DNA from: JAENVT01 sp031412355
Lineage (GTDB): Bacteria; Actinomycetota; Acidimicrobiia; Acidimicrobiales; Ilumatobacteraceae
Direction: 5' to 3'
Assembly: GCA_031412355.1 (NCBI GenBank)
Contig: JANOCR010000320.1
Coordinates: 1-18,276, forward strand
Length of the DNA: 18,276 nucleotides
In this document: positions 7,562 through 15,150 of the stretch, in pieces
Layout: every line of letters begins with the position of its first letter
How positions within the stretch are numbered: position 1 is the first letter of the stretch
Program-made: the position numbers and the translations under genes
The notes under the pieces: generated by a model
What the model was told of the DNA's origin: nothing
Database searches by the model: none
What the model saw: the letters and a program-made list of their open reading frames with translations, nothing else

Positions 7562-7573
7562 TTGACATGTCGA
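7562..7573. promoter_or_regulatory. Palindrome over the -35 box, candidate GntR operator
   Basis: TTGACATGTCGA contains the perfect 8-bp palindrome GACATGTC (7564-7571), with one further outer pair matching. It covers the -35 box, so a bound dimer would block RNA polymerase. A second short inverted repeat, TTCGA-8 bases-TCGAA, lies at 7538-7555 between this promoter and the regulator start. Assignment to the adjacent GntR protein rests on position only. Confidence 0.4.
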
Positions 7574-7590
7574 AGATCGAGCGGTAGAAC
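7562..7590 (+). promoter_or_regulatory. Sigma-70-type promoter of the ring-cleavage operon
   Basis: A perfect -35 TTGACA (7562-7567) is followed after 17 bases by TAGAAC (7585-7590), a four-of-six match to TATAAT. The expected start near 7597 would give a leader of about 43 bases before the ATG at 7640. This is the best promoter in the window. Confidence 0.65.
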
Positions 7591-7627
7591 GGTCCGAGCC
7601 GAGCTGGCGCCCAGTTCGGGACCACAT

Positions 7628-7636
7628 GGGGGTGAT
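7628..7636 (+). promoter_or_regulatory. Strong Shine-Dalgarno sequence of the dioxygenase gene
   Basis: GGGGGTGAT differs by one base from GGAGGTGAT, the full complement of the 16S rRNA 3' end, and leaves 7 bases between the G-run and the ATG at 7640. It fixes that ATG as the start over upstream in-frame ATG codons and is the strongest ribosome binding site seen in the window. Confidence 0.7.
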
Positions 7637-7639
7637 GCG

Positions 7640-8569
7640 ATGACGTTGCACGGCCTTGCAGAGATGACGCTCGGCGTGCCAAACGTCGAGGCCACCAGGC
7701 AGTTCTACCGCGAATTCGGTCTCGCCGAGAGCTCCAACGGCATGTTCGCAACGGCCGACGGCGGCGACCAGTTGCGCGTCGTCGATGCTCGTTACCGGCG
7801 CTTGGTCGAGTTCGCCGTGGCGGCCGACGACACCGACGATCTCGCTCGAATTCGTAGCGCCGCAGTCGCGCGCGACATCACCGTGATCGACCACGACGAC
7901 GGCAGCATCTCGATGTCCGAACCGATCGTGGGCATAAGCGCCAAGGTCACCGTGCGACCACGAATCGTCCAAGCCGAGCCATACCAGTGGAAGGCGATGA
8001 ATTCGCCCGGCAACCCGGCCCGCTCGGGCACCCGCGCCCCGGCGATCTTCGAGCAAGGCCCGGCGCGGCCACGCAAGCTGGGTCACGTGCTGTACACCAC
8101 GCCGGATTTCGAGGCCAGCATGCGCTTCCTCACCGAGATCCTGGGGTTCAAGGTCAGCGACACCAGCGCCGGGATGATCGCGTTCCTTCGGTGCAGCACC
8201 GACCACCACAACGTCGGGTTGATCAATGCGCCGGTGCCGTTCTTCCACCACTCGTCCTGGCAGGTCAACGATGTCGACGAGATCGGCCAGGGTGCGCAGA
8301 CGTTGCTCGCGGTCGACCCGTCCCGCGACATCTGGGGCCTCGGTCGCCACTTCCTGGGCAGCAACCTCTTCTGGTACTTCCGCGATCCGGCCGGCAACTT
8401 CGCCGAGTACTACGCCGACCTCGATCAGATCCCGGACGACGCCGAGTGGGATGCTCGCGACTGGGCGCCCGACAAGGCGCTGTACGCCTGGGGCCCACCC
8501 GTTCCGAAGGCATTCGTCCACCCCAGCGATGTCGAAGAGATCGCCGCCGCGCTACAAGGAGTTTCATGA
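7640..8569 (+). CDS. Type I extradiol ring-cleavage dioxygenase (two-domain VOC protein)
   Basis: 309 aa, the normal size for BphC-type two-domain extradiol enzymes. The N-terminal VOC half (about 1-110) begins GLAEMTLGVPNVEATRQFYREFGL. The catalytic half starts at residue 146 with KLGHVLYTTPDFEASMRFLTEILGF. The expected Fe(II) ligands are present: H149 (GHV), H204 (HHSSWQV) and E256 (AGNFAEYYAD). The segment G-R-H near 235-237 through WYFRDPAGNFAE follows the extradiol signature closely, with Trp245 at a position normally held by an aliphatic residue or Phe. It is therefore predicted to open a catechol- or hydroquinone-type ring; the substrate is unknown. First gene of the plus-strand operon; its TGA overlaps the ATG of the hydrolase gene as ATGA. 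A ring-cleavage enzyme is likely, but VOC proteins of other activity cannot be fully excluded. Confidence 0.85.
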   Translation: MTLHGLAEMTLGVPNVEATRQFYREFGLAESSNGMFATADGGDQLRVVDARYRRLVEFAVAADDTDDLARIRSAAVARDITVIDHDDGSISMSEPIVGISAKVTVRPRIVQAEPYQWKAMNSPGNPARSGTRAPAIFEQGPARPRKLGHVLYTTPDFEASMRFLTEILGFKVSDTSAGMIAFLRCSTDHHNVGLINAPVPFFHHSSWQVNDVDEIGQGAQTLLAVDPSRDIWGLGRHFLGSNLFWYFRDPAGNFAEYYADLDQIPDDAEWDARDWAPDKALYAWGPPVPKAFVHPSDVEEIAAALQGVS

Positions 8570-9423
8570 AGATTGCCCGCTTCACCGAGGGTGCCCACAC
8601 TCGCTTGGGAATCGTCGACACCGACTCGGACGAGATCATCGATATCGGCACCGCCGATCCGTCGCTGCCCACCGACGTCGGGGTGCTGTTGGCCAACGGC
8701 AGCTTGGCGACAGTGGCCCGCACCGCTGCCTCAGCGACGCGGCTGGCGCTCGGCGCAGTCAAGCTCGAGGCGACGATCGCGCAACCTCCCACGTTCCTCG
8801 CCATCGGGCTGAACTACGCCGACCACGTCGCCGAGAGCGGAATGGACAAGCCGAAGGCCCCGGTCGTTTTCAACAAGCAGATCACGTGCGTGATAGGTCC
8901 CGACGACGCGATCGAGGTACCAACGGTGGCACCGGACTGGGTCGACTACGAGGGCGAGCTCGGGATCGTCATCGGCACCAGCTGTCGCAACGTGTCGGTC
9001 GCTGATGCACCATCGGTCGTCGGTGGGTTCCTGATCGTCAATGACGTGTCGGTGCGCGACTGGCAGCGGGCAACCCCCACGATGACGATGGGCAAGTCAT
9101 GGGATACGCATGGCCCCATCGGGCCGTGGCTGGTCACAGCGGACGAGGTCGGCGACCCGCACGCGTTGGGCATTCGCACGTGGGTCGACGGCGACCTGCG
9201 CCAAGACGCCTCGACCAAGCAGATGATCACCAACTGCTGGGAGCTCATCGCCCACCTGTCGACGGCGTTCACGTTGCTGCCCGGCACCATCATCGCTACC
9301 GGCACACCAGCCGGCGTCGGCTTCGTCATGGATCCGCCGCGCTGCCTGAAGGCCGGGTCGACGGTTCGAATCGAAATCGACAAGCTCGGGGTGCTCGAAA
9401 ACCCTGTGATCGCTCAACCGTAG
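8566..9423 (+). CDS. Fumarylacetoacetase (FAH) family hydrolase/isomerase
   Basis: 285 aa, single FAH domain from about residue 75. Visible motifs: FLAIGLNYADHVAESG (77-92), PVVFNKQITCVIGPDD (99-114), metal ligands E129 and E131 in DYEGELGIVIG, D160 in VNDVSVRDWQ, the basic segment GKSWDTHGPIGPWLV (176-190) and the closing TGTPAGVG. The family includes fumarylpyruvate and acylpyruvate hydrolases, 2-hydroxyhepta-2,4-diene-1,7-dioate isomerase/decarboxylases and oxaloacetate decarboxylases. Here it follows the dioxygenase directly (ATGA overlap, with AAGGAG at 8556-8561), so it most likely processes the ring-cleavage product. If it cuts a beta-diketo acid it could release acetoacetate, which would explain the synthetase gene downstream (inference). 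Confidence 0.88.
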   Translation: MKIARFTEGAHTRLGIVDTDSDEIIDIGTADPSLPTDVGVLLANGSLATVARTAASATRLALGAVKLEATIAQPPTFLAIGLNYADHVAESGMDKPKAPVVFNKQITCVIGPDDAIEVPTVAPDWVDYEGELGIVIGTSCRNVSVADAPSVVGGFLIVNDVSVRDWQRATPTMTMGKSWDTHGPIGPWLVTADEVGDPHALGIRTWVDGDLRQDASTKQMITNCWELIAHLSTAFTLLPGTIIATGTPAGVGFVMDPPRCLKAGSTVRIEIDKLGVLENPVIAQP

Positions 9424-9433
9424 GAGGGCTGAC

Positions 9434-10609
9434 ATGACCCAGACAATCGACGGCCTTCTCGAGCGGATCGCGGCGATCCGCCCGATACTCGAGAAGAACG
9501 CCGCCCAGACCGAAACCGATCGTCGAGTGGTCGAAGAGAACATCGCCGCCTTGAAGGAGGCGGGGGCGTTCAAGATCATGGTGCCTCAGCGCTACGGCGG
9601 CTGGCAGGCCGACATTCGCACCAAGCTCGAGGTCTCGCGCGAGGTGGCCAAGGGTTGCGGCTCGACGGCGTGGGTCACGGCGCTCATGAACGTGTGCTCG
9701 TTCTTCGTCGGGCTGATGAACGAGCGCGCGCAGGACGATGTGTGGGGCACAAATCCCGAGGCGCGGATCGCCGGAGTGTTCAACCCGACGGCGACAACGC
9801 GCAAGGTCGACGGCGGGATCATCGTCAACGGTGCGTGGAACTGGGCCAGCGGGTCGTATCACGCCGATTGGTCGTTCGTCGGCGTGCCGATCACCAACGA
9901 CGACGGCGAGTTCCTCTATCCGGCGATGGCGTTGATCCCCAACAGCGACATCACCATCGAAGACACGTGGTTCGTGTCGGGCATGCGTGGCACCGGCAGC
10001 AACACCATCCACGCCGACGACGTGTTCGTACCCGATCATCACCTGCACTGGGTCCCCGGACTGCTGAACCACGAGTACGACACCCCGTTCAAGGACGAGG
10101 CCCTGTACCGGTCGGCGTTCATCCCGGTGGCTGCATTGATCCTCGCCGGGCCGCAACTCGGTCTCGCCCAGGCGGCGCTCGACTACGTGATCGAGAAGGG
10201 TCACAAGCGCGGCATCGCCTACAGCGAATACGAATTGCAACGAGACGCACCCACGTTCCAGTTGGCGATCAGCAAGGCCGCCACGCTGGTCGACACCGCC
10301 CACCTGTTCGCCTACCGCGCCGCCGACGACATCGACACCGCAGCGAAGTCCGGGCGGGCTTTGACGTACGTCGAGCGCGCCCGAGCACGCAACGACACCG
10401 GCCACGCTGCCGAGTCCGCCCGCGAAGCCATCCGCGTGCTGTGCTCGGCCCACGGTGCTTCGTCCTTCGCCGAAGCCAGCCCGATCCAACGGATCTGGCG
10501 CGACAGCGAGATCGCCAGCCGCCACGCGGTCGTGGCGCCTGAGATCAGCGCCTTGATCTACGGTCGAGCGCTGATGGGCTTCACCGAAGGCGTCAGTTTC
10601 CTGGTCTAA
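9434..10609 (+). CDS. Two-component flavin-dependent monooxygenase, oxygenase component (HsaA-like, group D)
   Basis: 391 aa with the acyl-CoA dehydrogenase fold. Family landmarks are GCGSTAWVTALMNV (74-87), VNGAWNWASGSYHADWSFVG (131-150), DTWFVSGMRGTGSNTI (177-192) and PIQRIWRDSEIASRH (350-364). By eye it resembles HsaA of mycobacterial steroid degradation and the C2 component of 4-hydroxyphenylacetate hydroxylase, which hydroxylate phenols using reduced flavin from a separate reductase. His364 matches the C-terminal active-site His of that group, and His143 matches HsaA in the WNW-SG loop (comparison from memory). Start ATG 9434 has AGGAGG at 9422-9427 inside and just after the preceding stop codon. 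It probably makes the diol substrate of the dioxygenase. No reductase gene is present in the window. Confidence 0.85.
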   Translation: MTQTIDGLLERIAAIRPILEKNAAQTETDRRVVEENIAALKEAGAFKIMVPQRYGGWQADIRTKLEVSREVAKGCGSTAWVTALMNVCSFFVGLMNERAQDDVWGTNPEARIAGVFNPTATTRKVDGGIIVNGAWNWASGSYHADWSFVGVPITNDDGEFLYPAMALIPNSDITIEDTWFVSGMRGTGSNTIHADDVFVPDHHLHWVPGLLNHEYDTPFKDEALYRSAFIPVAALILAGPQLGLAQAALDYVIEKGHKRGIAYSEYELQRDAPTFQLAISKAATLVDTAHLFAYRAADDIDTAAKSGRALTYVERARARNDTGHAAESAREAIRVLCSAHGASSFAEASPIQRIWRDSEIASRHAVVAPEISALIYGRALMGFTEGVSFLV

Positions 10610-10630
10610 CGATTCCCAAGAGGAGTAACC

Positions 10631-11818
10631 GTGCCCACGACGATGACAGTCACAGCCCACGATGCAGTCGCTCGGGCTCGCGAGCTGATACCCGAACTGC
10701 GCGAGCGCGCCCCGCAGACCGCCCTCGACCGGCGCTTGCCGCAGGACAACATCGATGCAATGCGCCGTGCCGGTGCACTGAAAACCATCCAGGCCACGCG
10801 CAACGGTGGGTATGCCCTCGGCATCCGCAGCCACCTCGACGTGATTTCGGCGTTGGGTGAGGGGTGCGGTTCGACGGCGTGGGTGGCCGGAGTCGTGCAT
10901 GCTCACTCGTGGTTGCTGTCTCATTTCCCCGAGCAGGGGCAAGACGACGTCTACAAGACCAATCCCGACGCCGTCGTCTCGGCAGTCATCCTTCCCCGCG
11001 GCAAGGCGGTGCGAACCGCCGACGGGTACCGGCTCGAGGGTGTCTGGCCGTTCGGTTCGGGCTGCGAACGGTCCGACTGGTTGCTGCTGGGCGCGACCGT
11101 GTTCGATCAAAGCGGCAACCAGATCGATCAGGGCGACTTCATCGTGCCGACGTCAGCGGTGACGCTGAAGGACGATTGGTTCGTCAGCGGCCTCGCCGGC
11201 ACGGGTTCGTGCACGATGGTGGTCGAAGGTCTCGACGTGCCCGCCCATCGCTTCTTGTCGATGCCCGGCCTGATCATGGGCAACAGCCCCGGTGCCGGAC
11301 TCCACGGTGACGATTGGGTGGTTCGCGGGGCTCCGGTTCCGGTGCTCACCATCGCCTTGTGCGGCGGGGCGATCGGAATCGCCAAACAGGCGTTGGCCGA
11401 CTTCCCGTCGGTGATCAAAGGCAAGACCATCGCCTACACCGCCGACCCGCAGGAATCCCACGCGTTCACACACATCCGGTTGGGCGATGCTGCCGGTCGA
11501 ATTCGCGAAGGTGAGGTGCTGCTCTACGCCGTCGCCGACGAGATCGACGCTACTGCCCGAGCCGGCGACGAGGTGCCTTTCCTGCGCCGAGCCGAGATGC
11601 GCAACGACTGCGCGACGGCCGTTCGCCGACTACTGGAGGGCGTCGAGATCCTGTTCCGAGAATCGGGCGCGACAGGTGTGCGCACGGCGAGTCCGATCAA
11701 CCGCGCGCTAGCCGACATCCAAACGATCAACAACCACGGACTCATGAAGCTCGAGACCAACCAGGAGATGTACGGCCGCCTGCTCTTGGGCCTGGAACCG
11801 AACTCACCACTGATCTGA
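10631..11818 (+). CDS. Second flavin-dependent monooxygenase paralogue (group D, acyl-CoA dehydrogenase fold)
   Basis: 395 aa starting at GTG 10631, chosen because AAGAGGAG (10618-10625) lies 5 bases upstream; an ATG four codons on is the alternative. It is collinear with the preceding gene: GEGCGSTAWVAGVVHAH (77-92), LEGVWPFGSGCERSDWLLLG (135-154), DDWFVSGLAGTGSC (181-194), and PINRALADIQTINNHG with His369 at the C-terminal active-site position. It differs at the substrate/flavin loop, where the paralogue has WNWASGSYH and this one has WPFGSGCER, so His143 becomes Arg147. The two genes are 21 bases apart and probably arose by duplication. They may act on successive intermediates or form a mixed oligomer; neither can be decided from sequence. 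Confidence 0.82.
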   Translation: MPTTMTVTAHDAVARARELIPELRERAPQTALDRRLPQDNIDAMRRAGALKTIQATRNGGYALGIRSHLDVISALGEGCGSTAWVAGVVHAHSWLLSHFPEQGQDDVYKTNPDAVVSAVILPRGKAVRTADGYRLEGVWPFGSGCERSDWLLLGATVFDQSGNQIDQGDFIVPTSAVTLKDDWFVSGLAGTGSCTMVVEGLDVPAHRFLSMPGLIMGNSPGAGLHGDDWVVRGAPVPVLTIALCGGAIGIAKQALADFPSVIKGKTIAYTADPQESHAFTHIRLGDAAGRIREGEVLLYAVADEIDATARAGDEVPFLRRAEMRNDCATAVRRLLEGVEILFRESGATGVRTASPINRALADIQTINNHGLMKLETNQEMYGRLLLGLEPNSPLI

Positions 11819-12010
11819 CAAGGCCGCTGAAAAGCGCCTGAGCAAGTGAGCCGCGGACAGTTCCTAGTTGAGAAGCCGACTGACGCCTGCACTCGGGTTG
11901 TCACATGCTGACCGTCTCAGCGACGGTGGTGGCGCGACCACCTTCGAAAGTTCGGTCGTCCGAGTGGGTCGGCTTGGTGCGAAAGACCACTTTGATCTAG
12001 ACCACGACCT
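11819..12010 (+). other. Intergenic region before the acetoacetyl-CoA synthetase gene
   Basis: 192 bases without a supported gene. Just after the monooxygenase stop is a small hairpin, CGCT-GAAA-AGCG (11825-11836), with no T-tract. A second hairpin, GGTGGT-6 bases-ACCACC, lies at 11925-11942. AGACCAC occurs twice, at 11984-11990 and 11999-12005. A weak promoter can be drawn as TTGGTG (11974-11979) and TAGACC (11998-12003), 18 bases apart, which would start transcription at the GTG at 12011. The synthetase gene is therefore probably not simply co-transcribed with the four genes upstream. Confidence 0.35.
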
Positions 12011-13969
12011 GTGTCCGTGACACCCGACCACCTGTGGACCCCGACGCCCGAGTCGATGTCGCGGAGCAACATCGGTCGGTACGCGGCCTGGTTGGGCGAG
12101 CGCGGCATCGGACCATTCGAGACGTATGACGACCTGCGGCGCTGGTCGATCGACGACATCGCCGGCTTCTGGGCAGGGGTCTGGGAGTTCTTCGACGTAC
12201 AGGCAAGCGTGCCGTACACCGAGGTGCTCGACTCGACTGTGATGCCGGGTACAAAGTGGTTCGGGGGCGCCCGGCTGAACTATGCAGAGCACATCCTCCG
12301 CCACGTTGGCAACGGCCCGGCGATCATCGCCCATTCGCAGACCCGGTCGTCGTCGTCGTTGACGTGGGACGAGTTGGCCGACCAAGTCGGTCGGGCACGA
12401 GCAGGTCTGCGACGATTGGGCGTCGGCCGCGGCGACCGTGTGGCCGCATACCTTCCCAACGTTCCCGAGACCATTGTCGCATTCCTGGCGACGGCGAGCT
12501 TGGGCGCGGTGTGGACCAGTTGCGCTCCGGAGTTCGGCGTGCAGGCCGTGCTCGACCGCTTCGGCCAGATCGATCCAACGGTACTCCTGGTCGTCGATGG
12601 CTACCGATACGGCCAGCGCGACGTCGACCGCCGCGCCGAGGTGCAGGCCATTCGTCGCGGGCTGCCCACGTTGCATGCAACGGTGGCCCTCCAATACCTC
12701 GGCGACGAACCCGTGCCCGATGCAATCACATGGACCGATTTCGTCGGCCGGCACGACCCGATCGACTTCGAGCAGGTGCCCGCCCATCATCCGTTGTACG
12801 TGTTGTACTCATCAGGCACGACGGGAATGCCGAAACCGATCGTTCACGGCCACGGCGGGATCCTTCTCGAGCACCTCAAGGTGTTGGGCCTGCACGCCGA
12901 CCTCGGCCCCGCCGACCGATTCTTCTGGTTCACCACCACGGGCTGGATGATGTGGAACTACCTCGTCAGCGGGCTGCTGACTGGCGCGGCAATCGTCACG
13001 TTCGACGGCGACCCGGCCGCCCCGTCGCTCGACACGTTGTGGAAGCTCGCGGCCGAGACCAGGATCAGCTGGTTCGGTGCCAGCGCGCCGTACTTCATGG
13101 CCTGTCGCAAGGCCGGTCTTCTCCCGTCTGCGCAGTCGGACCTCTCGTCGATCCGGGCGGTTGGCTCGACCGGTGCACCTCTGCCTGCCGACGGGTTCCG
13201 GTGGGTCTACGAAGGCGTCGGAACCGACGTGATGTTGTCGTCGATCAGCGGTGGCACCGACATCTGCTCGGCGTTCGTCGGCGGGTGCCCGATGGTGCCC
13301 GTAGTCGCCGGCCAGATCTCCTGTCGTTACCTGGGCGCGGCCGTCGAGGCATTCGACGAGGAAGGGCGGTCGATCGTGGGCGAGCAGGGCGAGCTGGTCG
13401 TCACCCAGCCGATGCCGTCGATGCCGATCGGATTCTGGGGCGATGCCGACGGCTCGCGCTACAGGGCCGCGTACTTCGACTCGTATCCGGGAGTGTGGCG
13501 TCACGGCGACTGGATCACCATCGACGACCACGGCAGTTGCGTGATCACCGGTCGCTCGGACGCCACGCTGAACCGCGGTGGCGTTCGGATCGGAACCAGT
13601 GAGATCTATCGAGTGGTCGAAGCAGTCCACGGCGTCGACGACAGCCTGATCGTGCACCTCGAAGACACCGACGGTGGTGGTGCCGGCGTGCTGGTGCTGT
13701 TCGTCGCCCTGCACGCTGGGACCGAGATCGGCGATGTGATCGATCCCATCAGGCTGGCGCTGCGCGGTGACCTGTCGCCACGCCACGTGCCCGACGAGAT
13801 CCACGCCCTGCCCGCGATCCCCACCACGTTGTCGGGCAAGAAGTTGGAGCTGCCGGTGAAGAAGATCCTCCGTGGCGCGGCTCCCGACTCGGTTGCCAGC
13901 CGCGGCGCGCTGAAGAACCCCGAATCCCTCGACGACGTCGCCGCCATCGCCCAATCCCGCCGGGGCTAG
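12011..13969 (+). CDS. aacS: Acetoacetyl-CoA synthetase
   Basis: 652 aa, the usual length for AacS. It is an ANL-superfamily acyl-CoA ligase with the AacS-type N-terminus (GRYAAWLGERGI, then WSIDDIAGFWAGVWEFFDV near 45-63), WFGGARLNYAEHIL (83-96), the P-loop YSSGTTGMPKPIVHG (266-280), SSISGGTDICSAFVGG, WRHGDW and the A10 motif LSGKKLELPVKKIL with catalytic Lys610. It converts acetoacetate, ATP and CoA to acetoacetyl-CoA; close homologues may take other short 3-oxo acids. An in-frame TGA at 11993-11995 leaves only GTG 12011 or GTG 12017 as starts, and neither has a Shine-Dalgarno sequence. Its TAG shares the CTAG at 13966-13969 with the stop of the convergent thiolase gene. The product is a direct thiolase substrate. 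Confidence 0.92.
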   Translation: MSVTPDHLWTPTPESMSRSNIGRYAAWLGERGIGPFETYDDLRRWSIDDIAGFWAGVWEFFDVQASVPYTEVLDSTVMPGTKWFGGARLNYAEHILRHVGNGPAIIAHSQTRSSSSLTWDELADQVGRARAGLRRLGVGRGDRVAAYLPNVPETIVAFLATASLGAVWTSCAPEFGVQAVLDRFGQIDPTVLLVVDGYRYGQRDVDRRAEVQAIRRGLPTLHATVALQYLGDEPVPDAITWTDFVGRHDPIDFEQVPAHHPLYVLYSSGTTGMPKPIVHGHGGILLEHLKVLGLHADLGPADRFFWFTTTGWMMWNYLVSGLLTGAAIVTFDGDPAAPSLDTLWKLAAETRISWFGASAPYFMACRKAGLLPSAQSDLSSIRAVGSTGAPLPADGFRWVYEGVGTDVMLSSISGGTDICSAFVGGCPMVPVVAGQISCRYLGAAVEAFDEEGRSIVGEQGELVVTQPMPSMPIGFWGDADGSRYRAAYFDSYPGVWRHGDWITIDDHGSCVITGRSDATLNRGGVRIGTSEIYRVVEAVHGVDDSLIVHLEDTDGGGAGVLVLFVALHAGTEIGDVIDPIRLALRGDLSPRHVPDEIHALPAIPTTLSGKKLELPVKKILRGAAPDSVASRGALKNPESLDDVAAIAQSRRG

Positions 13970-15150
13970 ACGTTCTCGATGACGATGGCGATGCCCTGGC
14001 CAACGCCGATGCACATCGTCGCAAGGCCATAGCGGCCGCCCGTACGGCGCAGATGGTGGGCAAGCGTTGTGACGATGCGAACGCCGGAGCAGCCGAGTGG
14101 ATGCCCGATGGCGATGGCTCCACCCTGCTGGTTGACGATGGCCGGGTCGAGTTCCGGCCATTCACGCAGGCACGCGAGCGACTGAGCTGCGAACGCCTCG
14201 TTCAGTTCGACGGCCGACAGGTCCGACCATCCGATGCCGGCGCGCCGCAGAGCCGTGCGCGCCGCCTCGACGGGGCCGATGCCGTAGAGATGTGGATCGA
14301 CACCGCTAGTTGCCCTGCTGACGATCCGCGCCATTGGCGTGGACTGTGACAGTTCGACGCCACGAGCCGACATCACCAGCATTGCCGCAGCACCGTCGTT
14401 CATCGGTGAGGCGTTGCCGGCTGTGACCGAGCCGCCCTGCCTGAACACGGGTTTGAGCTTGCCCAAGGAATCCATCGACGAGTCGGGCCGGATGCACTCG
14501 TCGCGTTCCAGTGGGGCGTCGGCAACCTGCACCGTCTCGTGGACGAAGTGGCCCGCTGCCCACGCGGCTGCGGCACGCCGATGGGAGCCGACCGCGAACG
14601 CGTCCTGCTCGTCTCGCGAGATCGAGTACTTGTCGGCCAGCACCTCGGCACCTTCCCCCAGCGAGATCGTCCAGTCGCCCGGCATCTTGGGGTTGACCAT
14701 CCGCCACCCGAGCGCCGAGTTCCACATCTGCTCGTGGATCGTCGGATACGCCTTCGACGGCTTCAGCACGACCCACGGGGCGCGGGTCATGCTCTCGACG
14801 CCGCAGGCGATGGTGATGTCGGCGTCGCCAACCGCCACCGTTCGAGACGCGCCGAAGATCGCCTCGATACCGCTACCGCACAGCCGGTTGACCGTCGCTG
14901 CCGGAATCGTCGTCGGCAACCCAGCAAGGAGCAGCGCCATGCGACCGACGTTGCGATTGTCCTCGCCAGCGCCGTTGGCATCGCCAGCGTAAACCTCGTC
15001 GATCGCAGCGGTGTCGAGCGATGGTGCGCGTTCGACGAGCCCACGGACCACCACGGCCAACAAATCGTCGGGACGAACACCCGCGAGCGTGCCTCCGATT
15101 CGGCCCAGGGGTGTGCGCACGGCATCGACGATGAAGGCTTCGCTGGTCAT
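13966..15150 (-). CDS. Thiolase, beta-ketoadipyl-CoA thiolase-like
   Basis: 394 aa, full length. Catalytic residues are all present: Cys91 in NRLCGSGIEAI, His350 in GGAIAIGHPLGCSG and Cys380 in TMCIGVGQG. The segment GAGEDNRNVGRMA (60-72), the N-terminus EAFIVDAVRTPLGRIGG and SVTAGNASPMNDGAA resemble PcaF/PaaJ thiolases, which split 3-oxoadipyl-CoA into succinyl-CoA and acetyl-CoA, although acetoacetyl-CoA thiolase activity is also possible. Last gene of the minus-strand operon: its ATG overlaps the reductase stop as ATGA, and AAGGAG (15158-15163) inside the reductase gene gives a good ribosome binding site 7 bases away. Placement after CoA-transferase and maleylacetate reductase supports the 3-oxoadipyl-CoA role; placement opposite aacS suggests it may serve both. 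Confidence 0.9.
   Translation of the reverse strand: MTSEAFIVDAVRTPLGRIGGTLAGVRPDDLLAVVVRGLVERAPSLDTAAIDEVYAGDANGAGEDNRNVGRMALLLAGLPTTIPAATVNRLCGSGIEAIFGASRTVAVGDADITIACGVESMTRAPWVVLKPSKAYPTIHEQMWNSALGWRMVNPKMPGDWTISLGEGAEVLADKYSISRDEQDAFAVGSHRRAAAAWAAGHFVHETVQVADAPLERDECIRPDSSMDSLGKLKPVFRQGGSVTAGNASPMNDGAAAMLVMSARGVELSQSTPMARIVSRATSGVDPHLYGIGPVEAARTALRRAGIGWSDLSAVELNEAFAAQSLACLREWPELDPAIVNQQGGAIAIGHPLGCSGVRIVTTLAHHLRRTGGRYGLATMCIGVGQGIAIVIENV

Noticed and set aside
9326..11110. 594-codon open frame on the minus strand opposite the two monooxygenase genes
   Set aside because: It is an antisense shadow of genes with strong family matches, has no recognisable domain, and reflects high GC codon usage that keeps the opposite frame free of stops.
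11825..11836. CGCT-GAAA-AGCG hairpin after the second monooxygenase as a rho-independent terminator
   Set aside because: The stem is only 4 bp and no T-tract follows, so it is too weak to call.
12812..14161. 449-codon minus-strand frame overlapping aacS and the thiolase end
   Set aside because: No motifs, His/Arg-rich composition typical of antisense GC-rich sequence, and it crosses two well-supported genes.
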